Positions 36,160-47,942 of a stretch of DNA of 64,000 bases are shown in pieces. The position numbers were made by a program, and so were the translations under genes. The notes under the pieces were generated by a model, which searched no databases, was not told where the DNA came from, and was given only the letters and a program-made list of their open reading frames with translations. The stretch covers positions 1,683,323 to 1,747,322 of the forward strand of contig CP137675.1 in the NCBI GenBank assembly GCA_037976565.1, given 5' to 3'. How positions within the stretch are numbered: position 1 is the first letter of the stretch; each line of letters opens with the position of its first letter. Origin of the DNA: Mesocentrotus franciscanus. Lineage: Eukaryota; Echinodermata; Echinoidea; Camarodonta; Strongylocentrotidae.

Positions 36160-36182
36160 TTTTAATTTTTTTTTATTTTTTT
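36127..36182. repeat. (TA)n microsatellite and T-rich run
   Basis: About 13 TA units are followed by TTTTTTTAA-type low-complexity sequence. Confidence 0.9.
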
Positions 36183-36704
36183 ACTTGTGTCTTCTTTATA
36201 CATGTAGTCATGGTTCCAATTTCCAACACAAATCTAATATACATGTACAGTACATGTACATTTAGCCTACATATCTCAAAGTTCTTTCAATTTTTTCAAG
36301 ATTTTAACAAATGTGTTAGAAATTGGAACCATGTCAAATCGATGCTGTGTGACATATCCTGAATTCTGATAAATATTTCATTTGAAATTTTGCTTCCCAG
36401 AGCTGAAAAAGTACACGTAAATTTTGTTTTTCCCTGTACTATCTGCATGTTGGGTTCCATTCACTGCATTTTGTCTTTATTCCTTCTGTCTTTATTCCTT
36501 CTGTGTTTGCTGTTGGCATTGACGTCATTCAACTAGGAAGTATTACAAATCCATGCCACCTGAAAAGATGGCAAATAATACTGGGTGTTGTATACCATTC
36601 CCATTTACAAATTCTTTGAGAACAATGGTCAAGTTTTTTTTTCTGTCAGTGATGTGCATATAAAAGCCTCTCTATTTGTGAGTTCTAACAAACCATTATG
36701 ACTA

Positions 36705-37162
36705 AGACCCCGTTCTCACTTACTTTGAAAGTGGTCTTAGTTAGACTGCTCCAGAGGAACGGGTCTTGAGGAACGGTTTGCGAGTGTTCACACTCCGAGC
36801 AGTTTTTTATGGCTCAAACCGCTCCACGAGTCAAAGTGGTCTTGTTGCTATGGCAGCTCAGGTCAGCGGGTAAATCTTTTCGCGCGCGGAATACTTAGCG
36901 TATGTACCGTACTGCGTGTTTCACGCGGAACGTCACTAGCTCACTTCTGTTCAAAGTACGCTTCCGTTCACACTCGCACGTTAGAGCGCTCCAAACCGCT
37001 CTTAATAAGACCCGTTCCTCAAGACCACCTCCGGTGGTCTTCTGGAGCGGTCCAGAAGTCCACTTCCTGGACCACTTTGACCGTTCTCACTCACCTTAGA
37101 ACCACTCCTGAGGAACGGGTCTTAGTTAGACCGCTCCAACGAAGTGAATGAGAACGGGGTCT
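36705..37162. mobile_element. MITE-like element, AGACCCCGTTCTCA ends
   Basis: AGACCCCGTTCTCACTTACTT at the left faces AAGTGAATGAGAACGGGGTCT at the right. The inside has repeated GGTCTTAGTTAGACYGCTCCA and GAGGAACGGGTCTT blocks on both sides, giving long imperfect arms. It is markedly more GC-rich than its surroundings, with several CGCG words. TA lies at each flank. No coding region. Confidence 0.85.
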
Positions 37163-37590
37163 ATGTGTGGAAAAGGGCTGTTTACTGTAGGAGTCAATAG
37201 GTAATTTGAGAGATTCACAGGCTTTCTGTCTGTACTATTTCTTGAAGTTTGTTCCCTAATACTCCGAATAGCTTTCCTGGTTCACAAATGGTGAAGTTAT
37301 CTGCATTGTTTATCATGTACTTGATATAGGAAGTGTCATGAATTATAAAGGGATCCATGTCTAGACTGGTAATTTTTGTTGTTTTTTCGTTGGGCAAATC
37401 TTGCTGAAAATAATCGCTTGCACATTATGTGCATGCAGTGTACTCATTGTGTTGAAAATACATGTAGTCACATTAGATCTGATAGTTGCAGAGATCAGTT
37501 ATAACATACAGGGTATTGTTATACAGTTATTGAAAGAGATGTAAGAGAATCATCCACATAATGGTAGTCTCTGTTAATTTACATGTACTG

Positions 37591-38191
37591 TACCGTAAAT
37601 CTCCGTGTATAAGGCGCACCCGTGTATAAGGCGCACCCCTTTTTTAAGATTTAAAAAAAAAAAATTTTTTTTTTTTTTTTTTTTTTTCCCAGGTCTGTGT
37701 TAAAAAACCCACGCGGGGAAGGTCTTTCATTTAACTGCGAGGTGCAGTTGAAGGCGCCGATTTGTGCTTGTGAACTTGTCACAAATAATAGGAACAATGT
37801 CGTTTTTTAGAAGAATGTGTAAGATCATTAATGTAAATAAAAACAGTAGAGGACCTAGGATAGGACCTTGTGGTATGCCATGTGTAATAGAAGAAAAATT
37901 GGAAGAATTATTATAAACTACATATTGACATCTATTAGAAAGATTACTTTCAAACCAAGATGACAGACAAATTTGAGTGTTCTAGTTTCCGAGTGGTGAG
38001 TCAACACACCGATTACTGAGCTGGGAGACATTGCCAGGCATAGCGCTAGGTGGAGGGGCACAAATCGAAAATAAAAAAATAATTTTTTTTTTTTTTTTTT
38101 TTTTTTTTGTACCCGTGTATAAGACGCACCCCCGACTTTCAAATTTTTTCGGCGGCAAAAAAGTGCGCCTTATACACGGAGATTTACGGTA
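37591..38191. mobile_element. TIR element, TACCGTAAATCTCCGTG ends, with captured RT fragment
   Basis: TACCGTAAATCTCCGTGTAT at the left faces ATACACGGAGATTTACGGTA at the right. GGCGCACC words follow inside on both sides, and long A/T homopolymer runs border the middle. The ends resemble the widespread TACCGTA...GCGCACC MITE class. The middle is not palindromic and contains a reverse-transcriptase remnant (37800-37985). Confidence 0.85.
37800..37985 (-). pseudogene. Non-LTR reverse transcriptase fragment, frameshifted
   Basis: The reverse strand encodes SSWFESNLSNRCQYV, then GIPQGPILGPLLF, and after a one-base frame change FIYINDLTH. These are the consecutive conserved blocks of a LINE reverse transcriptase (the G-x-PQG-x-x-LGPLLF and Y-x-NDL motifs). 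The catalytic F/YADD block is not present. It is a broken piece of about 60 residues lying inside the inverted-repeat element. The family (CR1/Jockey-like) is inferred. Confidence 0.82.
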
Positions 38192-38673
38192 CATGTATCT
38201 TGTTTGGAAATGTGCAATCTACATAGTTGAAGAAATAGACCATGAGAAGATGAAAATCATGAAATATTTGTGAAGTAATAGGGTTGGAAAGAAAAAATCC
38301 TTACGGATTTAAATCAGTCATTTAGATAATATGTTATAACATTAGTGTTTTAGATCAAATTCTTTGACTAATTTGATATAAAACACTGATTTTAATAATC
38401 ACTTTTAATCGCTGCTTCAAATCACAATTTTTAAGAAAGGGCATGATTAAAAAATAAAAATACCAACCATGACAAGCCTTAATTCAGAAGAACCTTTATT
38501 GAAACATCCAAATCTGTAAGCAATCATTTCAAAACATTCTTTTGTCAGACTCGCAGGCATGAAAAAAAAAAAAAAAAATTGTTACGCTTTGCTTAATTTG
38601 AAAAGAGTTGCCAACTGCTGAAGAGCCATGCCTGTAAACAAATATGAGAGGACAGAAAAGTTATATTATTGTT
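38192..38673. other. Unrecognised AT-rich DNA
   Basis: It contains an A-run at about 38562-38578. Nothing else was recognised. Confidence 0.5.
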
Positions 38674-38696
38674 TTGGAGCCAGAAGAGCATTGAAC
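38674..38696 (+). repeat. Family D single arm at 38.7 kb
   Basis: TTGGAGCCAGAAGAGCATTG, followed by AACTCTGTGTTMAAGTACTG, matches the left end and early interior of the 28.55-kb element. It stops about 30 bases before a LINE 3' end, which may have replaced the rest. Confidence 0.6.
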
Positions 38697-38727
38697 TCTG
38701 TGTTCAAGTACTGTATTTATACAGTTT

Positions 38728-39127
38728 ATTTTGTTAACATGGAAGGCAATGCATGGATATGCCCCTGTGTACCTTTCAGACTTGTTGACTATTTATAAAC
38801 CTCGAACTAATTTGCGATCTGCAGGTAAATACCTGCTTGAGAGTCCTCAAACACGCTCTCTTCGAGCTGATCGATCATTTACTGCCTGTGCATCGAGACT
38901 GTGGAATGGTCTTTCCCAAATCCTTTGCTCTTGTCACCAGTTATCCACTTTCAGAACTCAACTAAAGACATACCTATTTCAGATTGCTTACAAGTAGTCA
39001 CTGCTTTTTTGTCTTTCCCGGTTACAATCATGAACAGACATTTTTGGTAGTTGATTAGGCAACTAGATTTTGGCGCTTTATAAATTCCCGGATTGGATTG
39101 GATTGGATTGGATTGGATTGGATTGGA
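38728..39127 (+). mobile_element. LINE 3' end (CR1/L2-like), 5'-truncated, with (GGATT)n tail
   Basis: An open frame to 38997 encodes TWKAMHGYAPVYLSDLL, then LRADRSFTACASRLWNGLS and TFRTQLKTYLF. These match the C-terminal end of LINE ORF2 proteins (lt.KalhG.aP.YLsdLl ... RlWNsLP ... FKs.LKt.LF). A 3' UTR of about 95 bases follows, with GGCGCTTTATAAATTCCC and a GGATT pentamer array (39092-39127). The element is cut off on the 5' side, as usual for aborted reverse transcription. The coding end is still open, so this is a rather recent insertion. Confidence 0.88.
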
Positions 39128-39374
39128 TTATGTAAGCAATCTTGTGGCTTCAAACAGATGAAAATATAAACTACTTTGCAAGCTTGTACATTTAATACTA
39201 AGTGCTGTGTAATGAGAGGACATGATAGCGTTGTGTAGCATCAAAGAAAAAGGTTAATGTGCCGCTACTCCATTAAACAGCAGCTGAGCAACACATTGCA
39301 AAATTGATGCTCAGCTACGATGAGCAGTGCATATCTATTAATCCTCAACTTATTTTACAATTTCCAATATCATG

Positions 39375-39411
39375 AGTCGAGAGCCAGAAAGGTTCTTCTG
39401 GCTTCCCGCAG
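39375..39411. repeat. Collapsed family D palindrome at 39.4 kb
   Basis: GAGAGCCAGAA and TTCTGGCTTCCCGCAG face each other with almost no spacer. This is the smallest copy seen, essentially two arms joined. Confidence 0.7.
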
Positions 39412-41820
39412 AGGATATGATGAGGAGTTTCATTATATTTCATCTGTGCCTTATGAACTCTAAATTTAGCTTAAATTGCCACCTCAGAGCTAAGTTGGGG
39501 AATAGGTCAGAGAAGAGCAAAAGTGCAAAAGTCGATTTGTTATGGTTTGTTCATAGGGATATTACTTTTAAAGGTGGAAGAAGGCTTTCAAAGTAGCATC
39601 ATATGAAGTACATGTAGGCCTACATCTTTATCTTAAATTAGACGCAATGATATTATAAATTTTGCATTTTGATCAGATGTATGAAATACACTGGTGAGAA
39701 AGGCTTTATGACATCCCATACGTATGGACATAGACATATAGATTTGTGCTTGGAGTAAAATATTTGCAGATTTTTTTTTTTGCAATTGAATCAACTCAAT
39801 CAAGGCCTATTTATTCATGTACAAATCAATAATTTAATTAAGATTTTCAGGTCTACCAGAAATAAGTTGATTTCTAGAGAAAGGTGAAGGCTACAGGATG
39901 CATAGATGATCATCAAATTATAAATTTAACCATGGCAGTCTATTATGTAATAAAGTTTCAATCATACCAAGGAGTTATTACACATACACAATAACATATC
40001 GTACCTGGTTTTCATCATCTGAGGCTTACATGTATATTGTATTGGCTGTATTGCGCATACATATATTTCAAGGAACCAGCAGCAATATACCAAGCCACGA
40101 ATGCAAGTGTGTCCCTTTAAGGATACCAAACTTGCAGCCAGACATTGCCTACAGAGTCTAGCCGATTATTACATTTTTCTGAAATGATCCCCTTGGTGCC
40201 TCTGGGCAGACCTCTAACCATTGGTGCATTGTTCGTTGTTCCTTCGTAAGTTTTTATGGAGCCAGAATGAGAACATGAAAGTAATCACATCGCAGAATTG
40301 AAACCCTTGGTGATGGTGTGTTCATAAGATTTTAAATGTCTTTTAAATGTGCTTGAAATCATAGTTACATTCATAAGATTTCAGACATCATCATCATATT
40401 AAAGTCACTCATAAATCCACATTATATTCTTTCCTAAATTCCTAATGTCCAATGATGATACAAAAATTCCTGAAACAGTAGAATAAGATGAACATTAATT
40501 GCTTTCCATGTACCCCTAGTTAGTACATAGTCAAAGAGAAATTTCTTTGAGCAAACATGTTTCTCTCTTTTTCTCCCCCAGCGTTAGTTTCATCACTTAC
40601 ACCATCTTTCCTCTTCTTATATGACTGCAAAAAACATTTTTCATAAAACCATATTCATCCCAGGTCAGGGTATTTGTTATGACATCTCAGCTTACCCATG
40701 ATATATTGGCCCCATCTTCCAATTGTTCACATCAGTTTTAACGGTCCGGTGGCGTAGATCTGCCTCATTTGTCACTGCAATAGCCATGACATTGATTAGG
40801 ATATGGAAATGTGATGGATCTTCTGGCTGCGCTGTCTTTCCTTTTCTTACTTTTACTATTTCATTTTTATTTATTCATGATTTTGAGAGAGGGAGAGAGA
40901 GAGAGAGAGAGAGAGGGATGAAAGTGGAATAGTTTGTATTTGGAAAAGCAATTAGGCTTACATTTTTTTCAATCCACCATTTTTCCCCCAGTTATGTGGG
41001 AAAGTGGGAAACTGCTCTTATTTCTTCTTCTTATCTTCTTCATGAACCTGGGTTGATAGAGTCAACAATTGCTGAAATGCCATACCTTTATAATGATAAG
41101 CCACTGGAGTAAGACTCAACCCACAAGCTATTGATTGATAATCAAGAGGACGGAATCATTTTTCTCTAGTCTGCAATGCCCCAACTAAATGAATCTGCAA
41201 TATTACTTCATCCCCACTTGCATCTCCATAACTCCAGTCGTGTTGCTAGACAAAACAAAGGGCATATTGACTTGATCTCATTTTACTTGTTACCATTTTA
41301 TTCTTCAAGAGCATGTAGGTCAAGTCATCTTTTGCCAGTGTGTAAAGGAGGTCAACCTACAAATGTACACTGGTCATAAGAGATGGACATTGATTTTGAG
41401 ATGACAAGGGAACTCTAAAGCAGTAGAGCACGTTCCATTCAGAGTGAAAGGTGTCTCTCATAGAGCTACTTTATACACCAAGCCATCACTCTCTTTCAAT
41501 ATTTATTTGTTTCTTATGATGCTCTTTATTATTATTTTATTTTGTAGTGCTTTTTAAAGAGTTTCGGATTCAAGTTGCCCCAAGGCCCCTATTATACATG
41601 TATTATCATTACTTTACAGTCACTATTCAGTATCACATTTCCATTCATTGTTATAATGTAGCCTTACATGTAGGCCTTTTTGTTATTGTAAAGATTGTAA
41701 ATGATATTACAAGAATTTTCATTCTAAGACTTTTAATTTACAATTACAATAAATAGGTAAGACAAATGAATATAGATCCTAGATATAGATATACGGTCCT
41801 TTCCTCATGGAGTTACAATG
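39412..41820. other. Unrecognised intronic DNA with one (GA)n microsatellite
   Basis: (GA)n lies at 40884-40917. Short frames around 40723-40932 run into it and are not coding-like. Nothing else was recognised. Confidence 0.45.
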
Positions 41821-41845
41821 TAACACCCTTCTGGCTTTTAGCAGA
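41821..41845 (-). repeat. Family D single arm at 41.8 kb (reverse)
   Basis: TAACACCCTTCTGGCTTTTAG followed by CAGA is the right-hand arm form. No facing left arm was recognised nearby. Confidence 0.6.
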
Positions 41846-42755
41846 CAATATCAAGATACAAGCTTCACGATAATGATCACTTCCATCGATCAGCACGGTT
41901 GCTATTTTTTTCAATATTTTGTTTTCAAGCAAAATAGATAACAAAGATTCATTTGTTTATTGAGGTGAAATGAGAGAATTTCTTCCTGTTTGATGAAAAC
42001 ATACCGGTAATGCTTTAGTCATTGGACACTCTTCATTCGAACCCAACAAAATCAATAGACCTGAAGTTGAAATGTGACCGCTTCGATAACCCTACCTCAA
42101 CTAAATGTTATCTTTCGCCGTCAATGGCAGAGTCAAGAGGTTCAAGTCTAAGTAAATTTGTCAAGTAATAAAGCCCGTTATACCAGGTGCACCAGCAATT
42201 GTACTAAAGCTCTCAACAATAGAGCAAGAAATATGAGTGTTATATCAACATTGGATTCCCTTAAGTCAATATCCGACACTTCAGGCAATTTTCAATCCAA
42301 ATTTGTGGCTGGAGTGTGTTCCCATGGCAGCAGTCATCAGGGAAACTAGCATATATATATGGAAGATGTTGAAATTAGAAGTAGGATTTGAATATGAAAT
42401 TGAGCTTATGCAAATATGATATTTGATAACACCACCATACATTGAGCAAACTACTAGTCAATGTCTTGGATTTTTTTCTTCTTTTCTTGATTAGTGCCAG
42501 TAAATGTAATAATATCTTCCTCAGCTGGTATATTCTTAAAACTATTGTTGGTATCATTCAGTGAGAAATACATCAAAAAATTCAAAATCATTTTTTGTGG
42601 GAAGACAAGAGATCAGTAGATAAATGTAAGGTATACTGTTAAAGTGTCAGATCTGATTTGTATGGGACTTGAGAATGAGAACACTGAAGGAAGTTTGCCC
42701 AATCTTTTTTCCTTCGGAAGCCATTTTCCTAAATGATGCGATACCTATAGTGCAA

Positions 42756-42803
42756 ACTCTCTTTCACTCTCTTTCACTCTCTTTCACTCTGTGTCACTCT
42801 ACC
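42756..42803 (+). repeat. Decamer repeat TCTCTTTCAC
   Basis: Three to four units of ACTCTCTTTC are followed by a variant ACTCTGTGTC. Confidence 0.85.
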
Positions 42804-42948
42804 TGCCTCTGTTACTTTGTCTGCGATGTAGGTTGTCACCCAGGGGTCAAGAGTCAAAGGTAAATTGGGGGTTTTCCTGACCTTGGACTTGGGGCATGGA
42901 TGTAATATCATCCATCGTGAGTCAATGAACTTGTTCCTGCCTCTTTTA

Positions 42949-42982
42949 TGTGTGTGTGTGGGTGTGTTTTTGTGTGTGTGTC
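42949..42982 (+). repeat. (TG)n microsatellite
   Basis: GTGTGT runs are interrupted by TTTT. Confidence 0.85.
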
Positions 42983-43150
42983 ATGCTGTAAAAAATGGAG
43001 AAAAAAAAATTAATTCCACAGTAAAATTCAGGTATATTTAGGCCTATCACCTTCCTAAATACAAGTAAACACAAATTGCATGGACCAACTTGAAAGGTCC
43101 AACTTGAAAGCGACCCTACGGATTGCATATATAGTTCAAGATTTTGTTTG

Positions 43151-43174
43151 CTGGGAGCCAGGAGGGTGTTAATT
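43151..43174 (+). repeat. Family D single arm at 43.2 kb
   Basis: CTGGGAGCCAGGAGGGTGTTAATT is a family D left arm with one interior substitution. A weak facing arm, GTAGCACCCTTCATTC, lies at about 43202-43217. Confidence 0.55.
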
Positions 43175-43937
43175 AGCATTTAAATCATCATTGGTTATAA
43201 ATGTAGCACCCTTCATTCTTACATTCATCAGTACCCTTACATTTAATGGTAATTTTCTGAAAATGAGAAGAAATACAATTTTAATGAAGGGAAAAATCAA
43301 TCTGATTCTACTTTGATATATTTTTTTTATACCATTACTTGCTGAATGCAAGAAACCATATGAGCCAACTCAATAGAATTGATTTGCTTGGAGGATACTT
43401 GGAGGATACCGATCTCTGTTGATTGGCATTCAGCCAACCAAATCAAACTGCTGGATCGATTTCTCTCTCATAGAAACATTCATTATTATTATCCTATCAT
43501 AAAAGCAATAACCAATAATCATACCCAGCCAAACAATGCCAATCCAAATGAAACAAACTGTAGCTCTTGCTATATAAGGATCACAAAGACAGCTATAAGG
43601 GCTAGCATTCCCGACCAATATTCATTGCAATGGTTTGTAATTAGTAATATTACTGATTTAGGGTTAAGTAGGACTGCTGTCACCAAGATGCATCCAAGAT
43701 GATCTTACCAAATGAAAATGAAGTGCTGTATTATTTGCTATGCAGTATGCTTACCTTGTTGATTGTGATTGAGCAATTGATAATTGACGGAGAACTTTCA
43801 TCAAAGTGGGCAAAGAGCTACCGTAGTCTTTTTAAATGTATATTGGCACCAGGTGTTTCAAAAAGAGAAATGGATATTCTTGTAATTTGAATACCTAAGT
43901 AAATGAGTCAAAAAGAAATTATTGAAACATTGAAGCT

Positions 43938-43959
43938 GGAGAGAGAGAGAGAGACAGAG

Positions 43960-43994
<35 letters not shown>

Positions 43995-44020
43995 GACAGA
44001 GAGCGTAAGGGGGGGGGGGT
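43938..44020 (+). repeat. (GA)n / (GACA)n compound microsatellite with a G run
   Basis: GAGAGA passes into at least seven GACA units, back to GAGA, then to a run of about nine Gs. Confidence 0.9.
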
Positions 44021-44413
44021 GGAGTAAGGGAATGGGCGTGAAAGTGAGAGGAGGGGGAGAGGGCTTGTTAACAGGTAATGTTTGTTTGTTTGTTATAACA
44101 CTATACACAAACAAATGCAATCAAAGATGTATGATACATGATGTTTACATTTTTTCCTCCCTTTTACATCCCATTGAGATTGCCAAGTCTCCACTAATCG
44201 CGCAATCCCCGAAAATACTCCCGTTGTGAGGGTAAGAATGTAAGGACTGTGTCTTTTTTTTACCTTAAGGGTGTGTGATTTTCTCAGCTGATTGGGCGTG
44301 CGACACAGAAACAGTCCAGGCAGTGGACTAGTAGCTGTATTGTCAACTAGAGAAAGAAAATAGCATCTGAAACCTAATTATCTTCTCCATCTTGTCTCAG
44401 ATGGTGCCTCTGT

Positions 44414-44769
44414 AGGCCTGTCTTCATCAGCCCGAGTTGGCCAAATAGCCCACTTTTTCTGATCCGGGAAATTAGCCAGATCACGAAATAGCGGGCTATT
44501 TGGCAGGTGAAGACGTAAATAGCGGGCTATTTGCTCGGGAAATCTTCTCAAGATATCTTGGGCTAGTTCGCAATATAGCCCGCTATTTGTGGTCCGTCTT
44601 CACCAGCCCGAAGACTCGCACTAGCCGCGAACAATTAGCAAATTTCTTGAGCTAATTGCACGAGCCTGAGTTTTGAGTTGATGAAGACGCAACTTGTTAC
44701 TTCGGGTTAATTTCTGGGATCACAAAATAGCAGGCTATTTGGCCAACTCGGGCTGGTGAAGACGGACCT
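44414..44769. mobile_element. MITE-like element with AAATAGCGGGCTATTT palindromes
   Basis: CTTCATCAGCCCGAGTTGGC on the left faces GCCAACTCGGGCTGGTGAAG on the right. The arms extend through CCAAATAGCC and a GATCC block (about 50 bp). The interior repeats the self-complementary word AAATAGCGGGCTATTT (near 44487 and 44518) and ATAGCCCGCTATTT near 44576, plus another internal copy of the end sequence CCGTCTTCACCAGCCCGA (near 44593). Confidence 0.85.
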
Positions 44770-45104
44770 TGTGATCCATGTCAGTCATGTGTAAAATTGG
44801 TGATTTTTATCAGTGAGAATTATGACGTGAATCCGACGAAAAGAAATGAGCTCAAGATATTGCTTTCAAGGAATTTTACTTGGATCATGCCAGACAGAGG
44901 AATGTGCTTTTCCCACAAAGGAAGTGCGATATATGGGACCCCCTTCTCCTTCTGTTACCTCAGGCTCGTAATTATATGCACTCCTGTAAATATACCTTAA
45001 TGTCAATGTCATGAAGGAGATGCTATTTTTAAATGCCTATCTTGCTGTCATCAGAAGATTTTGTGCTCAGCTTGGAGTCACTGTCGAACCATGGTAGTGC
45101 GTAA

Positions 45105-45108
45105 AGAC

Positions 45109-45138
<30 letters not shown>
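45105..45138 (+). repeat. (GA)n microsatellite
   Basis: A GA run of about 14 units is followed by GGGA-rich sequence. Confidence 0.9.
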
Positions 45139-45139
<1 letters not shown>

Positions 45140-46257
45140 AGAGGGAGAGTGATTTGTTTTGTTTTGGGGTATACATAGAGGATGAGAATAAAAATATTAA
45201 GAAAAAGGGGTTATTTACAAATGTTATTTTTCTATCTTGTTTTGCATGCAGGAAGCAATTTTTTTGAATATCCTGTATTAAACCTGTTTAATTCTAAGAA
45301 TATTGGCACAGCATGTGTAAAATTTGTTTTTCTGGGATAAGTAAAATATCTGTCATGATCTGATAAACCAATTCTTTACATTTATGAAAATTTGTTATTT
45401 TCCTGTATGTATAAATTGTATAGGGTACCATATCTATGACCCTTTTTTTTGCATTTGCTCTCTGGACCACTTCAACTAAATCCACAAAATATTTGGGATT
45501 TTGAGGGTCTTTTGTACATAATATATGTTACACGTACAGTGATGTGTGCAATTCTATACCAGTATTTAGAGAATTATTAAAGGGGCATTTTGGTGCCTCA
45601 TAAGTCTTTGCACAGGTCCATAAATTGCACATAAATTATTCAACAACAGTCAAAGTTTATGTATACTGGTACTTTTAATTTACTGGTACCTTTTACATGG
45701 TGTATTTGCTACAACAACGTTGTCACTACAAATTAATTTTATCTCCTGGTGCTTTATTACATACCTGGCGTCTGTAAGTTACAAACAAGTTGCAAATCGC
45801 TACAATTTTACTGGTATTCGGCAACTTTTTGCCAACAATATCATGCTCATAGTAAAACACAGAAATTCACCCTCAATTTATTTTACTGCTTCTTGGTAAG
45901 TTGGTACCCGTATATGCAGCAGCTAAAATCTTAAGTCAGAAATCTGAAGTATTGAATGATATTTGCTGATCTATTCATATGTTATAATGATTTTTTTTTT
46001 TTTTTAATTCAATATTTTTATTGTTTGAATGTTTCTGTCTATTCATGTATATGATGCACCTTCATTTTCATTTTATTTTGATCTGCATTCTACCAGTGCA
46101 TGTCAGGATATATATTGTGATATGCAATTTTTGCAAGAAATTTAAAAAGGGAGGTACAGAAACTGAAAGACAGATATGGATCAGGGAGGGGAGAAATACC
46201 AAATCACTTTTGAAAAGTTTTAAAGTATATCCTGACATACTGTAGCTCTTGTAGATT

Positions 46258-46294
46258 ATATCACTCTGAAGAAGTGATTAGAAGTGATATAGAC
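46258..46294. repeat. Small hairpin TATATCACT...AGTGATATA
   Basis: TATATCACTCTGAAGAAGTG followed by ATTAGAAGTGATATA folds on itself; GACGTTTCATCAAC follows. The phrase resembles common MITE terminal hairpins, but no full element was delimited. Confidence 0.5.
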
Positions 46295-46509
46295 GTTTCA
46301 TCAACTTTGCTTCAGGTAAAGTGATTTTGAGAATTAATAATATCCCTGAAGAGTTGAAGGATAGAGCAATCAAGATGCCAAGTTCTTCAAATGGAGTGAT
46401 TATAAGCTATTTTTGCCATCTCAATACCCAAGTTCCTGACCACTTAAGTATTTTCTTGTCAATAGTGAGTCAGTCACTAGCTAATCTTGCCACAAAATAT
46501 GGCTCGTAA

Positions 46510-47035
46510 CCCGTTCACACTAGATTAAACTTATACAAAACTCAATTAAAGAAACATCAATTATTAAAACAATCATCATTTAGCTAAAGGGGCCTACTCA
46601 TGTGAAAATTGTATGAAAGAAGCTAAAAGAAGTTTTAAAGTAAGAGGTCAGTTGTCATATGTTTAGTGCCAGCTTGTATGAGAGCTGACCAATCATCAGC
46701 GTGCACTCACAAGACGCCCTGTCAGTTAAACGGTTTTCGTACAATATATCATTCACACTACAGGTTGACCCTCATTCTTTACCAAGTTTTCATCAAAACA
46801 ATGCTCAGACATATGTTTTGCTATGTGACTATTTGTAATATGACAGTCATGACTCATGATGATGATGCAACGCTCACACTACAGATGGAGTTTTCATTCG
46901 AAACCATGCTCAGAGATCTGTTTTGCTATGTGACTACACGATTACGACCATTAAGAATGAATTACATGTACTTATCATCTAGAAAAACAGTTTTTGTATA
47001 GTTATACAATGACTTTTACTTGTGTGAACAGGGGG
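46510..47035. mobile_element. Family B element, copy 3
   Basis: CCGTTCACACTAGATTAAAC at the left faces CTTGTGTGAACAGGGG at the right. The core GAGCTGACCAATCATCAGCG is at 46683-46702. ACAATGCTCAGACATATG and ACCATGCTCAGAGATCTG are two internal copies of one block, each followed by TTTTGCTATGTGACTA. The family is non-coding. Confidence 0.7.
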
Positions 47036-47639
47036 TTGGATGGCTCCACTGAAGGAAATGCATGTTTTTCTCCCAATGTCGGGCTGAAATTAAATATGAT
47101 GTCAAAAATCTTAACCTGTTTACATCAGCTTGTGGCATTTGACAAGAACAAATTTGCACTCTTTTTTTGGCACGAGGAAGTGATGTAAATTGAAAATTGG
47201 TAACATAAAATATGGCTTTCAGCGAAGGTAATAGTTTATTCTAGACTGAAAAACAAGCTCTGTATTCAATTTATCAAAGTGAAGATGAATGTCAGTGTTT
47301 CAGGAGGGGAAAAAACAGGAGCTGTGAATGATTTGGCTGTGGAAAGCTCCAAATGATGTTGGTCTGGAAGCTCAAGCTGTTTAGCCGTGGAAGCCTAGAA
47401 AAGAACTCTCAAAAAAATATAATTATAAACACTTGCTTCAGATGAAATCTTCTTCTTCTTTTGCGTGACAATATAAGGGGGGTTTGTTGATGTGTTTTTT
47501 TTTACTTTTCTTCTTACACTTCAGGGTTTCTGGAGGGAATGAGGGATTAAATTGAGATGGCCTTTTCTATGATTCTAGTAACATTTCTAGTATAGCTCTT
47601 GTATTCATCCTTGGTACGTGTATATCTTGTAAATAAGAG

Positions 47640-47942
47640 CAAAGGGACTGCTTGCTCATCCTTTGACCCACTCTTGTGTCACCTCACAACATATAACTTC
47701 ATCTCCTTTTGCCCCTTTTCTCTGTCTTCTACCTTTTGTCTGTTATTGCCTTAGTCATGTTGGTCATGAATTTTGTTATATATATTATACTTTGTGCAAA
47801 TACCATCTTGTAATTGTCAAAGTTGATCTGTTTTTCAAACCACATTTGTATGTATTATTGCCAATGTAAATTGTACATAATTCAGACATTTGGCTGCGAA
47901 GTGCAATCATAATAAAACCTTTTCAATCAATCAATCAATGAA
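47640..47942 (+). mobile_element. Possible LINE 3' tail ending in (CAAT)n
   Basis: The segment ends AATAAAACCTTTTC followed by CAATCAATCAATCAATG, a polyadenylation-like signal next to a short tandem tail, as at the 3' ends of CR1/L2-like elements. No coding part remains. A host 3' UTR is a weaker alternative. Confidence 0.45.
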
